DNA of 29,698 nt from Spirochaetia bacterium (GTDB lineage Bacteria > Spirochaetota > Spirochaetia > Treponematales > Breznakiellaceae), in assembly GCA_025997795.1 (NCBI GenBank), contig BNVB01000028.1, forward strand, positions 1-29,698, written 5' to 3'. Below the pieces are notes generated by a model. The model ran no database searches. It was not told the DNA's origin and worked only from the letters and a program-made list of their open reading frames with translations. Below are positions 22,335-29,698 of this stretch, piece by piece; the first letter of the stretch is position 1, and every line of letters begins with the position of its first letter. A program made the translations under genes and the position numbers.

Positions 22335-22525
22335 CGACAGGAAAATCTTCCTCGGCGTGGGAACTGTCGGAACTTTCGGTGTTAAAAAATGATTTTATGT
22401 GCGGTATGGCTGCGGAAAGGCTTATACAAAAGTATGGGGTTCTTTATGCAGAGCATTATACGATACAAGATGATGCCGCATTGGCAAAAATAGCTGTATA
22501 AAACAGGTCAAAATTGGAGGTTTTT

Positions 22526-22954
22526 ATGAAGATTGTGAGTTGGAATTGCAGTTTTGAGAATGGCGGGTTCACAGATGCTAAATTTAAAGAGATTAATGAA
22601 AAACTGTCTCAAGATGGGATGAAAAAATTTACTCTTAAAACAGTTTTAAAAACATTTTTTATCCTTGTATATGAAATTGTTAAAATATTGAGTGATAATT
22701 TGTTTTTGTTTTGCGGTATAGGCTATATTGTAATATCTGTTTTTTCCGTATCTAAAATATTGGATATTAATTTGCTTTTGCTTTGCTGTATGTGCTTTAT
22801 TGCATTATATGTTCTTTATTTATCCTTGGTAACTATTATGAGAAATATTTCATGCTATGCGGAGATGGTCGCACGAAAAACATTGAATTATTTACATGAC
22901 CACTTTTTGAGCTGTGCCTTTTTTCTCTTTCATTTTGATCTCCTTAAAAAATAG
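22526..22954 (+). CDS. Small AT-rich membrane protein, possibly chimeric
   Basis: A GGAGG site (22516-22520) sets the start at ATG 22526, giving 142 residues. The first residues, MKIVSWNCSFENGGFTDAKF, closely resemble the N-terminus of exonuclease III-like (EEP) enzymes, but no catalytic domain follows. Instead there are two or three membrane helices (FFILVYEIVKIL..., LFLFCGIGYIVISVF, LLLLCCMCFIALYVLYLSL) and a cytosolic tail. The gene may be a fusion of an EEP gene start with a membrane protein, or the likeness may be chance. It is AT-rich and lies among other acquired DNA. Function unknown. Confidence 0.55.
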   Translation: MKIVSWNCSFENGGFTDAKFKEINEKLSQDGMKKFTLKTVLKTFFILVYEIVKILSDNLFLFCGIGYIVISVFSVSKILDINLLLLCCMCFIALYVLYLSLVTIMRNISCYAEMVARKTLNYLHDHFLSCAFFLFHFDLLKK

Positions 22955-22982
22955 GCGCGTTAGCGCTGATGTAAGATCGGAA

Positions 22983-22999
22983 GTGTTACAACGTAACAC
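22983..22999. terminator. Perfect hairpin between convergent genes
   Basis: GTGTTAC and GTAACAC form a 7-bp stem around AAC. It lies between the small membrane protein gene and the convergent TolC-like gene and may act as a terminator, though there is no T run. GCGCGTTAGCGC just before it (22953-22964) forms another short stem. Confidence 0.4.
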
Positions 23000-23048
23000 G
23001 AAACTCCTTTACGTCTTTATAATTACAATCTATACTGCGTAAAATAGA

Positions 23049-23091
23049 AAAGCCATTAACAGGGGATAAAAAATTTATAACATTTTGTTAT
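23049..23091. repeat. 43-bp direct repeat flanking the TolC-like gene, 3' copy
   Basis: Identical by eye to 24398-24440. It includes the stop codon of the TolC-like gene and the palindrome core ATAACATTTTGTTAT. Together the copies bracket the gene exactly, from just upstream of its start to its stop. Confidence 0.85.
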
Positions 23092-24380
23092 TTTGCTCCC
23101 CCCAAGCTCCCAAAAGGAATATTGAGGCTCTTTTCCAAATCAAGCATTGCCGCTAACAGGTTGTACTGTTCCTGCCGCAGCCGGTTTTCGGCTTCCGAAA
23201 GACTGTCGGCGGCACTCCGTAACTGCTGTAAATCAGCCGAGCCTTGCCGGTACGCTTGCGTCCACATGGTGTAGGTTTCACGGGCAAGGTCGACGTTTAG
23301 GGAAATGGCTTGAATACTTTCGATGGATTGTTCCATTAGCCGCATATTTTGCCGAATTTGCGTATCCTGATTTCTGATAGCTTCGGTAATCTGGCTCCGG
23401 TACAGGGCAAGGCTGTCATCAACTGCGGCTATCTGGTTCTTTGTTTTTGAACCGGGGAGAAAATTGTCAAGCTGGATACTGACGCCTACCGAAAAGGAAC
23501 CGGTACTGTCGGCCCAGGTATCGTTGGCATAAGCGGGGTTCCCGGTCCACGACAGGCGCAGACTGGGAATGTATGACTGATTCCACAGCGTTTTCCGCTG
23601 GGCTTCCAGCGCTTCCAGCGATTTTTTCAATGAGGAGATGCTCAAACTTTCTTGCCGGTCAGCAGCGATAAGTTCCGGCGGCGAAGGCAGTTCCAGCGAT
23701 CCATTAAGCTGTATCGTTTCTTTCGGGTCTATGCCAAGGACAAGGGCGAAATTTTCAAGGGCGTTGTTCAAAGCGGTTTCGGCGCTCCGCTTTGCGGGCC
23801 GTAAGTTTTCCAGGTCTACCCGTGCGGAAAGCTCGTCAAGCCGGGACGACTGGCCTACCCGTGCCTTGGCGGCGGCTTCCTCATGCCTCGCCTGGGCGCT
23901 GGTTATGTTCCGGTCCGCCAATTCCACATTGGATTTGAGCAATACTATTTGATAAAAAGATTTTCGCACCTGTAGTTCAAGTTCCTGTTTTGCCGCTTCG
24001 TAAGAAAGCAGCCCCGCCTCGTAATCCGCTTTGGTTCTCCGTATCTCGGTAACGATAGCGGGGGAAAGGCTGAGGGAAGCCGAAAGGGAAACGCCGGGGG
24101 CCCATTCTTCTCTGGCTGGCGGCAGGTCTCCGGTAATGGATGTGCCCCGGCTATAGGTCGCCCCGGCGCTTACCGAGGGGATAAGGCTGTTCCATGCCGT
24201 CCCCGCTTCCCGCTTTTTGCCCCCGGTCTCAATTCTCGTCCGGTCCAGGCTGAGGTTCTGTTTCAGCGCGAGGGCTACCGCTTCATCCGCCGTCAGGACC
24301 GTTTCGGCCCCGATGGAGTGAAGGGCCGCAAGCATTATGGCGGCTATGATAAGTAATTTCGTCTTCATGGAATACAACAT
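23088..24380 (-). CDS. TolC-family outer-membrane efflux protein
   Basis: This 430-residue protein begins with a signal peptide (MKTKLLIIAAIMLAALHSIGAETV when read from the internal ATG at 24368; the frame opens 4 codons earlier at 24380). It contains two OEP domains with the usual coiled-coil pattern (SYEAAKQELELQVRKSFYQIVLLKSNVELADRNI; QITEAIRNQDTQIRQNMRLMEQSIESI). It is expected to form a trimeric outer-membrane exit duct for tripartite pumps or type I export. No membrane-fusion or RND/ABC partner lies in the window; the MATE exporter nearby does not normally use TolC. It is transcribed divergently from the response regulator, and both promoters share the palindrome at 24424-24442, which suggests common control. 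Confidence 0.9.
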   Translation of the reverse strand: MLYSMKTKLLIIAAIMLAALHSIGAETVLTADEAVALALKQNLSLDRTRIETGGKKREAGTAWNSLIPSVSAGATYSRGTSITGDLPPAREEWAPGVSLSASLSLSPAIVTEIRRTKADYEAGLLSYEAAKQELELQVRKSFYQIVLLKSNVELADRNITSAQARHEEAAAKARVGQSSRLDELSARVDLENLRPAKRSAETALNNALENFALVLGIDPKETIQLNGSLELPSPPELIAADRQESLSISSLKKSLEALEAQRKTLWNQSYIPSLRLSWTGNPAYANDTWADSTGSFSVGVSIQLDNFLPGSKTKNQIAAVDDSLALYRSQITEAIRNQDTQIRQNMRLMEQSIESIQAISLNVDLARETYTMWTQAYRQGSADLQQLRSAADSLSEAENRLRQEQYNLLAAMLDLEKSLNIPFGSLGGAK

Positions 24381-24397
24381 ATTCTCTATTCGGAGTG

Positions 24398-24440
24398 AAA
24401 GCCATTAACAGGGGATAAAAAATTTATAACATTTTGTTAT
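24398..24440. repeat. 43-bp direct repeat flanking the TolC-like gene, 5' copy
   Basis: The partner of 23049-23091, in the same orientation and about 1.35 kb away. Recombination between the copies would remove the whole TolC-like gene while leaving one palindrome. Because the other copy spans a stop codon, this one may be the relic of the 3' end of a lost upstream tolC paralogue. Confidence 0.85.
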
Positions 24441-24442
24441 AA
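24424..24442. promoter_or_regulatory. Palindromic divergent promoter/operator of the efflux locus
   Basis: TTATAACATTTTGTTATAA is a perfect 19-bp palindrome. On the plus strand it carries an extended -10, TGT-TATAAT (24435-24443), for the response-regulator operon; on the minus strand it carries TGTTATAAA for the TolC-like gene. The two promoters therefore face each other and overlap. A regulator bound to the palindrome would control both directions at once. Confidence 0.65.
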
Positions 24443-24505
24443 TACAGGTTTCCGCTTGCCCTATCCGGCTTTCATACCATACACTCTGTAACGAGGGCAA
24501 GAAGT

Positions 24506-25207
24506 ATGCAGGGAAAAATTTTAATCATAGAGGACGAGCGGGAACTGGCGGACATTGTTTTTCTATATTTATCCAGAGACGGTTTTGAGCCCCGCATCGC
24601 CGAGAACGCCGAAACAGGGCTTGCTGTTGCCGGGGAATGGAAGCCGGAACTGGTGATTTTGGATATTAATCTGCCCGGCATGGACGGTTTTGAATTCCTG
24701 CAACAGTTCAGACGGACGAGCAGCACTCCGGTGTTGATTGTGTCGGCCAGGTCAAGCGACGAGGATCAGATAAATGGTTTGGGAAGCGGGGCGGACGAAT
24801 ATATTTCCAAGCCCTTTTCTCCCAAGGTGCTGGTGGCCAGAGTGAGGGCTGTCTTTCGTCGGGCGCGGAATTACGATGAAAAGGAAGCGGCGAATCTGTT
24901 CCGTTTCGGCCCCTTTTTGCTGGATTATGACGCCTGCCTCCTGAAAAAAGGGGATCAGCGGATACCCCTTTCCGCCAAGGAATTCGGCTGCCTTGCGTTT
25001 CTGACCAGGAATCCGGGAAAGCCGCTGGATGTGGAAACCATTTATGCGGGTGTCTGGAAAAATACCTACGGCGACCTTACTACCGTGGCGGTGTATGTCC
25101 AGCGGCTGCGGAAGAAGATCGAAGACGACCCGGTAAATCCTACCTATATAGAAACCGTGCACAGCATGGGGTACCGTTTTAACAATCCGGAGCAAAAAAA
25201 AGCATGA
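24506..25207 (+). CDS. OmpR-family response regulator
   Basis: This 233-residue protein has an N-terminal receiver domain with the acidic pocket (IIEDE), phospho-acceptor Asp in LVILDINLPGMDGFE (about residue 53) and the Lys of YISKPFSP. A winged-helix DNA-binding domain of the OmpR/PhoB type follows (LSAKEFGCLAFLTRNPGKPL...VAVYVQRLRKKIEDDPVNPTYIETVHSMGYRF). It overlaps the histidine kinase start by ATGA, so the two form a coupled two-component pair. The leader is about 55 bases from the extended -10 promoter in the palindrome. A role in controlling the efflux genes on both sides is likely from position. Confidence 0.95.
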   Translation: MQGKILIIEDERELADIVFLYLSRDGFEPRIAENAETGLAVAGEWKPELVILDINLPGMDGFEFLQQFRRTSSTPVLIVSARSSDEDQINGLGSGADEYISKPFSPKVLVARVRAVFRRARNYDEKEAANLFRFGPFLLDYDACLLKKGDQRIPLSAKEFGCLAFLTRNPGKPLDVETIYAGVWKNTYGDLTTVAVYVQRLRKKIEDDPVNPTYIETVHSMGYRFNNPEQKKA

Positions 25208-26565
25208 AAATAAAAACGCAGTTTCACCTTTTGATAGCCGGTATTCTCATTGTCCCGCTGCTCTTCATCATAGGGGGGGCGATATATGTCCAAATCACCC
25301 GGCAGCAGGAAAGTGCGGAAATAGCGGTTTATGAGGATATTGCCGCCATGCTGGATGAACAGATGGATTTTAATGACCGGGAAGCATTTTCCCATTTTAT
25401 ATACCGGTTAAGCAGGTTTGCGGACATTGCGGTGTTTCGCAGTGATTTTCTCGTGCTTCATTCCACTATTCCCGATTTTACCGCAGGCGATTCCGTGCCA
25501 TCCGAAAAAATATTCTCGCTTCTTCTGGAGGAAGATCCGCAATATGCCTACAGTTTTGAAGCCCCTGGCTGGCTGAACAATCACGGCTATATCCTTATCA
25601 GAAGGGGCGGGGAATTGCCCCAAGGCTTTCCGCTAGGGCCTTTGTTTCTTCCGGTAATTATAGTGTCCGCTCTTTTCCTGATGTTGATCATCTTTGCGAT
25701 TGCCATGTCCCTGCTTATCGCCCGTTCAATCACCAAATCGGTGCTGATCCTTGAGAACGCCACACGGCGTATAGCGGAAGGCGAACTGGACCTTGCGGTG
25801 GACATTAGAGGGAGCAACGAGATAACGTCCCTTACCAATTCACTCAACCGAATGAGAAACGCCTTGAAGGAAGAAGAACTGCGGCGTTCACGCTTTATCA
25901 TGGGAGTTACCCACGACCTCAAAACACCTTTGGCTTTAATCAAGGCGTACACCGAGGCAATAGAGGACGGCATCACCGAAGATCCCGCCACCCATACCAG
26001 CGCCACGGAAATAATTTCCGCAAAGGCGGATCAGCTTGAGAGTATGATAAACGATCTATTGGAATTTGTACGCATGGACACAGGGGAATGGCGGGGCAAA
26101 TTACAGAAAGTAACCATTGCCGCTTTTCTGCGGAATACTGTAAAGGCGTTTTCCGCTGACGCCGAACTACTCCGTCATGAATTCAATAATGAAATCGCGC
26201 TGCCTAAAAATCTCTGTATCCCCATGGACGAAAGCCTTGCCCTCCGTGCGCTGGAAAATCTGGTGAACAACGCCATCCGTTATACGCCTGACGGTTCGGT
26301 CATCAGTCTTAACGCCGGTATTGTTGGAAAAACTATACAAATAACGGTAAGCGATAACGGTCCGGGCATCGACAAAGCCGATCTGCCCCATATTTTTGAA
26401 CTGTTTTACCGGGGAACTTCTTCCCGCCGGGAACAGGGCATGGGCCTGGGGCTTGCGGTGGTAAAATGGGTTGTTGATTCCCACAACTGGACAATAGAGG
26501 CGCATTCGGAGCGGGAAGGAAAAACCGGAACTTGTTTCTGCATTACCGTTCCGTTGGAGGCATGA
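25204..26565 (+). CDS. Membrane sensor histidine kinase of the efflux locus
   Basis: This 453-residue kinase has membrane helices near residues 8-28 and 145-172 enclosing an extracytoplasmic sensor of about 115 residues. A HAMP domain follows (ARSITKSVLILENATRRIAEGELDLAV), then HisKA with phospho-His near 237 (GVTHDLKTPLALIKAYTEAI) and an HATPase with NLVNNAIRYTPDGS, DNGPGIDKADL and GMGLGLAVVKW. It pairs with the preceding response regulator. The sensor has no domain I can name; in this type of locus the signal is often a drug or an envelope stress. A gap of 57 bases separates it from the alarmone synthetase. Confidence 0.93.
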   Translation: MKIKTQFHLLIAGILIVPLLFIIGGAIYVQITRQQESAEIAVYEDIAAMLDEQMDFNDREAFSHFIYRLSRFADIAVFRSDFLVLHSTIPDFTAGDSVPSEKIFSLLLEEDPQYAYSFEAPGWLNNHGYILIRRGGELPQGFPLGPLFLPVIIVSALFLMLIIFAIAMSLLIARSITKSVLILENATRRIAEGELDLAVDIRGSNEITSLTNSLNRMRNALKEEELRRSRFIMGVTHDLKTPLALIKAYTEAIEDGITEDPATHTSATEIISAKADQLESMINDLLEFVRMDTGEWRGKLQKVTIAAFLRNTVKAFSADAELLRHEFNNEIALPKNLCIPMDESLALRALENLVNNAIRYTPDGSVISLNAGIVGKTIQITVSDNGPGIDKADLPHIFELFYRGTSSRREQGMGLGLAVVKWVVDSHNWTIEAHSEREGKTGTCFCITVPLEA

Positions 26566-26622
26566 ACACGCCATCCGGGAAATTTATAGAATGTTTATAT
26601 CCTCAAAGGAGAGCAAAACAGT

Positions 26623-27363
26623 ATGGAAATTACCATAGACGCGGTTATGAAAACGATACAAAAAGACGATGATACGTTTTTTGAACTGCTAAAACCGATA
26701 ATTGAGGGACCAAAAAAATATATGTCCTATTGTAGTTCCGCCCTGAATGTGATTGAAACAAAATTGAAGGTTCTCAATGATGAATTTTCGTTTGCCCATG
26801 AAAGAAACCCCATTGATACTATTGAGAAACGGATAAAGGACGCTGACAGTCTGCGAAAAAAACTGCGCCGTATGGGATTCAAGCCTCCCGGCAATACACA
26901 GACAGACCTGCGTCAAATAGAAAAATTTATTGAAGAAAATATTCACGACATTGCCGGTATCCGGGTTATATGTCCGTTTATTGACGATGTATATATGCTT
27001 GCTGACTGCCTCGCAAGACAAGACGATATTAAACCTTTGGAAAGGAAAGATTATATCGCAAGGCCGAAAGAAAGCGGCTACCGCAGTCTGCATTTAATCA
27101 TTGAAACGCCGATATTTCTGCAAAACGAAAAAAGATATGTAAAAGTAGAAATACAGTTACGGACTATCGCAATGGATTTTTGGGCGAATCTGGAGCATAG
27201 GCTTCAGTATAAAAAAAATATAGACCTCGAAACCGCAAAAAGGATATCGGCTGAATTGTTCGAATGCGCTGAAACCAGCGCAAGACTTGACTTAAAAATG
27301 CAAAGCATTCGGGATGGTATTGACCATAACTCGTTTGAAACAGAACGGGAGAAAACAGCATGA
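26623..27363 (+). CDS. relQ: RelQ-type small alarmone synthetase ((p)ppGpp synthetase)
   Basis: The 246-residue protein carries a single RelA/SpoT-type synthetase domain and no hydrolase, TGS or ACT domain, so it belongs to the small alarmone synthetases (RelQ/YjbM or YwaC class). Visible motifs are RIKDADSLRKKL (nucleotide-binding Arg/Lys), DIAGIRVICPFIDDVY (metal-binding Asp), DYIARPKESGYRSLHLII, and VEIQLRTIAMDFWANLEHRLQYK with the catalytic Glu-Gln-Arg region. It transfers pyrophosphate from ATP to GDP or GTP. AAGGAG lies about 11 bases before the ATG. The 3' end overlaps the MATE gene by ATGA, so alarmone synthesis and drug export are translated from one message under the same two-component system. 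Confidence 0.92.
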   Translation: MEITIDAVMKTIQKDDDTFFELLKPIIEGPKKYMSYCSSALNVIETKLKVLNDEFSFAHERNPIDTIEKRIKDADSLRKKLRRMGFKPPGNTQTDLRQIEKFIEENIHDIAGIRVICPFIDDVYMLADCLARQDDIKPLERKDYIARPKESGYRSLHLIIETPIFLQNEKRYVKVEIQLRTIAMDFWANLEHRLQYKKNIDLETAKRISAELFECAETSARLDLKMQSIRDGIDHNSFETEREKTA

Positions 27364-28700
27364 AATATACAGGCACTCAACTTATGGAAACCGCTCCCGT
27401 GGGGTCGGCTATTATTCGCCTGGCACTGCCGATGGTTGCGGCAATGCTCGCCCAGGCGGTTTACAACATGACCGATATGTTCTTTATCGGCAAGACCGGG
27501 GACCCAAATATGGTGGCGGCGGTTTCTTTGGCGTTCCCTTTGTTTATGCTTTCGCAAGCCTTGGGCAACGTATTTGCCACCGGCGGATCGAGTTACATTT
27601 CCCGAATGCTCGGATCGAAAAGGAACGATGAGGCCCGTATAACATCATCAGTGTCATTTTATTCTGCCCTTGGTATTGGGATTCTATTAACCGGTGCCCT
27701 CTGGATTTTCAAAACACCGGTGCTGCATCTTATCGGCGCAAGTGAAGGAACCTTCGCTTATACCAACGATTATTTTTCGGTGGTAGTGCTTTTTATTCCG
27801 GTTGCAGCGGCAGGAGCGGTGTTGAGCGGGCAAATGCGCAGCGAGGGCGCAACTGATAAGGCGATGACGCTTCAACTTATCGGCATTGTACTTAACATCA
27901 TTCTTGATCCTATTTTTATCTTGTGGTATAACATGGGAACGGCTGGGGCGGCATGGGCGACCGTTGCGGGACAAGCCGCATCATTTGCCTACGGAGTTTG
28001 CTACTTCCTCTCAAAAAAAACAATACTGTCTATAAAACCTGTTGATTACAGGCCAAATAACACGATGCTGTTTCAAGTGTTATCTATCGGCATACCAGCG
28101 GGATTAAGCAATGTTATTATGAGTGTTTCAAACATACTGGGAAACCGTATTGCAGCAAGTTACGGTGATTTTGTCGTTGCGGGTATCGGTGTTCAGATGC
28201 GGATTGCCAGTTTGTATTTCATGCTGGTCTTCGCGCTTGTTCAGGGCTTTCAGCCTTTTGCCGGATTTAATTACGGCGCAAAAAATTATGACCGTCTCCG
28301 TCATGGATTCAAACTGACAATAATATATGCGACTATGCTTTGTATTGCGGGAAGCATTATTCTCCGTCTGTTTGGTGATATGTTTATCAGGTTTTTTATC
28401 AATGACATAAAAACCATTGAAGCCGGAACAGCGATAATGCATACGTTTGTCTGGGGGCTGCCGTTTATCGGATCGCAGATAACGCTAATGGTCTCGTTTC
28501 AGTCTTTTGGCAAATCGCTTCAGGCAATGGTTATTTCTATGGGACGGCAACTTCTGTTTTATGTTCCATTGCTTTACCTGTTAAATCATATCTTTGGTTT
28601 TAATGGTTTTATCTGGGCGCAGCCCGCCGCCGATATTCTGACAACTGGAATAGCGGTTTTATTAAGCCGCCCACTGTTCAAAATAATGCGGGGGGAGTGA
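27360..28700 (+). CDS. MATE-family multidrug exporter
   Basis: The 446-residue integral membrane protein has about 12 helices in two related halves. The first half holds LPMVAAMLAQAVYNMTDMFFIGKTGDPNMVAAVSLAFPL, the MATE signature with the conserved Asp and cation-site region; the second half starts near residue 240 (IGIPAGLSNVIMSVSNILGNRIAAS). Length and motifs match MepA-like Na+/H+-driven drug antiporters. It ends the operon with the two-component system and alarmone synthetase; the start codon overlaps the previous stop. No terminator is obvious in 28701-28749 before the convergent Abi gene. Confidence 0.93.
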   Translation: MKYTGTQLMETAPVGSAIIRLALPMVAAMLAQAVYNMTDMFFIGKTGDPNMVAAVSLAFPLFMLSQALGNVFATGGSSYISRMLGSKRNDEARITSSVSFYSALGIGILLTGALWIFKTPVLHLIGASEGTFAYTNDYFSVVVLFIPVAAAGAVLSGQMRSEGATDKAMTLQLIGIVLNIILDPIFILWYNMGTAGAAWATVAGQAASFAYGVCYFLSKKTILSIKPVDYRPNNTMLFQVLSIGIPAGLSNVIMSVSNILGNRIAASYGDFVVAGIGVQMRIASLYFMLVFALVQGFQPFAGFNYGAKNYDRLRHGFKLTIIYATMLCIAGSIILRLFGDMFIRFFINDIKTIEAGTAIMHTFVWGLPFIGSQITLMVSFQSFGKSLQAMVISMGRQLLFYVPLLYLLNHIFGFNGFIWAQPAADILTTGIAVLLSRPLFKIMRGE

Positions 28701-28749
28701 ATACAAACGGCAGGTGGTGCATAATAGAAAAAATTTATATCTTTTTCCG

Positions 28750-29698
28750 TTATACCGGCAATACCGCCGCTTCCCGCCAATTAGCCGGAAACCCCATACT
28801 CTTAATCAGTTCTATTTTTGGGAAAACGGCGTTATCCGGGTGGTTTTGAATAAGCCCTTCCAATGCGCGAAAGAACAGGGAAAAATTGGCATCTCCCAGA
28901 AGATACCGGAGCGCAATGACCGCGGCGAACAAGTCTTGTTTTCCATAGGCGCAGTCGCCGTTTGCCAGGCGGGGTACGCCAAGCTCCCTGTGAAGCCGCA
29001 AATAGGGCAGTTTGCCCTTGTTCACCATGTAGTTATACAGCCGGTCGTTATGGGCGCAGGTATTACGGAACAACACCAATAAACTGATAATAGCGGATAA
29101 CTGCGGCGTACTGGTTAAATGGGAATAATTTTTGCTGATTTTTGTCTGTAATGGCATGGGAAGCATATCCAACATTTTTGACACATTGCCAAAAGTCAGC
29201 TTCCGCATTAAAACCCACAGGGGAATATTCTCATGGTTTACGATGTAGTGGTTCAGGCTAACCGCATTAAAATTGGTGGTAATAACCCGGTTGATTTCAC
29301 CTAACAGTCTGAATATTTCAGGCGCTTTCTTGGGGTCCTGGTAATCATAGTTATACAGGCTGGTATAGGCGTCGATTGAATTACCGTGTTCTTCGCTGAA
29401 ATAGTAGGATATATGGGATTTGATTTTTTGCTCCACTTTCAGAAGGTATTTAAAAAACAACTCCCGCAGGGCTTCATCAAAATAATACAGGTTTTCAATG
29501 TCTTCAAAGGTGGCGCCGGTTTTATAACATCCAGCAGCGTTTCCTTTGAAGGGAGTTTTATAGCCGTTGATAAGGGAGAAATAGCCTGTCTGCGTCAGGA
29601 TTTCTATGGCGTGGGGTTCATCGGGTATGGCAAGGCCCTTTTCGTCCCGGAGTTTGTGTATTTGCTGTTCATAGGTTAAAAAAGGCTTCTTTTCCGGC
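28750..29698 (-). CDS. Abi_2 (AbiD/AbiF-like) abortive-infection protein, 5' end outside the window
   Basis: The frame stays open from the stop at 28750 to the end of the window, so the start codon lies beyond 29698 and the ATG at 29460 is internal. The N-terminal visible part (KPFLTYEQQIHKLRDEKGLAIP...YFSLINGYKTPFK) and the middle (ELFFKYLLKVEQKIKSHISYYFSEEHG) match the Abi_2 family of phage-resistance proteins. The C-terminal half holds RNTCAHNDRLYN, the R-x4-6-H motif of HEPN RNases, with the catalytic Arg and His. Such proteins are thought to cleave RNA on phage infection. At least 316 residues are visible, close to the full family length. It is convergent to the MATE gene. Confidence 0.88.
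   Translation of the reverse strand, partial: PEKKPFLTYEQQIHKLRDEKGLAIPDEPHAIEILTQTGYFSLINGYKTPFKGNAAGCYKTGATFEDIENLYYFDEALRELFFKYLLKVEQKIKSHISYYFSEEHGNSIDAYTSLYNYDYQDPKKAPEIFRLLGEINRVITTNFNAVSLNHYIVNHENIPLWVLMRKLTFGNVSKMLDMLPMPLQTKISKNYSHLTSTPQLSAIISLLVLFRNTCAHNDRLYNYMVNKGKLPYLRLHRELGVPRLANGDCAYGKQDLFAAVIALRYLLGDANFSLFFRALEGLIQNHPDNAVFPKIELIKSMGFPANWREAAVLPV

Overview
The window looks like the chromosome of a spirochaete of the genus Treponema, most like the termite-gut species. This is inference from gene content, not a database match. The signs are a methyl-accepting chemotaxis protein, a bacteriohemerythrin, a FecR/adenylate cyclase pair, a trypanosome-type phosphofructokinase, a fragment of flagellar flhA, an integron-like recombination site, and roughly balanced base composition with sharply AT-rich islands.

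Bases 1-18200 are mostly sensory and core metabolic genes: the 3' end of a probable GH13 glycosidase, a double-headed TetR regulator, a dCache chemoreceptor, a bacteriohemerythrin, a hybrid histidine kinase whose sensor is a whole PTS EIIC permease domain, a cobalamin adenosyltransferase, a SPOUT rRNA/tRNA methyltransferase, an unknown protein, a small secreted protein, a proline-rich FecR protein translationally coupled to a membrane adenylate cyclase, 6-phosphofructokinase, a LarA-family protein and a small putative nuclease/toxin. Several promoters here (TTGACC/TTGCAG, 17 bp, TATNNT) place the predicted transcription start on or within a few bases of the start codon. Leaderless or nearly leaderless mRNAs therefore seem common.

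Bases 18200-23050 form an accessory region. A WYL-domain regulator has a perfect 19-bp inverted repeat over its own promoter. The same operator recurs twice downstream, each time behind a copy of the 3' end of the same unknown gene and in front of different cargo: first a broken small ORF and an AT-rich DUF6994-like gene ending in an integron attC-like site, then a small ORF running into a displaced, frameshifted flhA fragment. An IS200/IS605-like palindrome has inserted in one copy. This repeated 'gene tail + WYL operator + changing cargo' unit is the most unusual structure in the window.

Bases 23050-28700 are an efflux and stress locus: a TolC-like outer-membrane protein flanked by 43-bp direct repeats and divergent from an OmpR-type response regulator, its histidine kinase, a RelQ-type small alarmone synthetase and a MATE exporter. 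The divergent promoter is built around a 19-bp palindrome. The window ends inside an Abi_2 (AbiD/F-like) abortive-infection gene with a HEPN motif.

Short repeats also sit in frame inside coding sequences: a 51-bp element shared by the hybrid kinase and the secreted protein, a palindromic insert in the WYL gene, and small tandem duplications. This suggests a family of palindromic elements that invade genes without breaking the frame.
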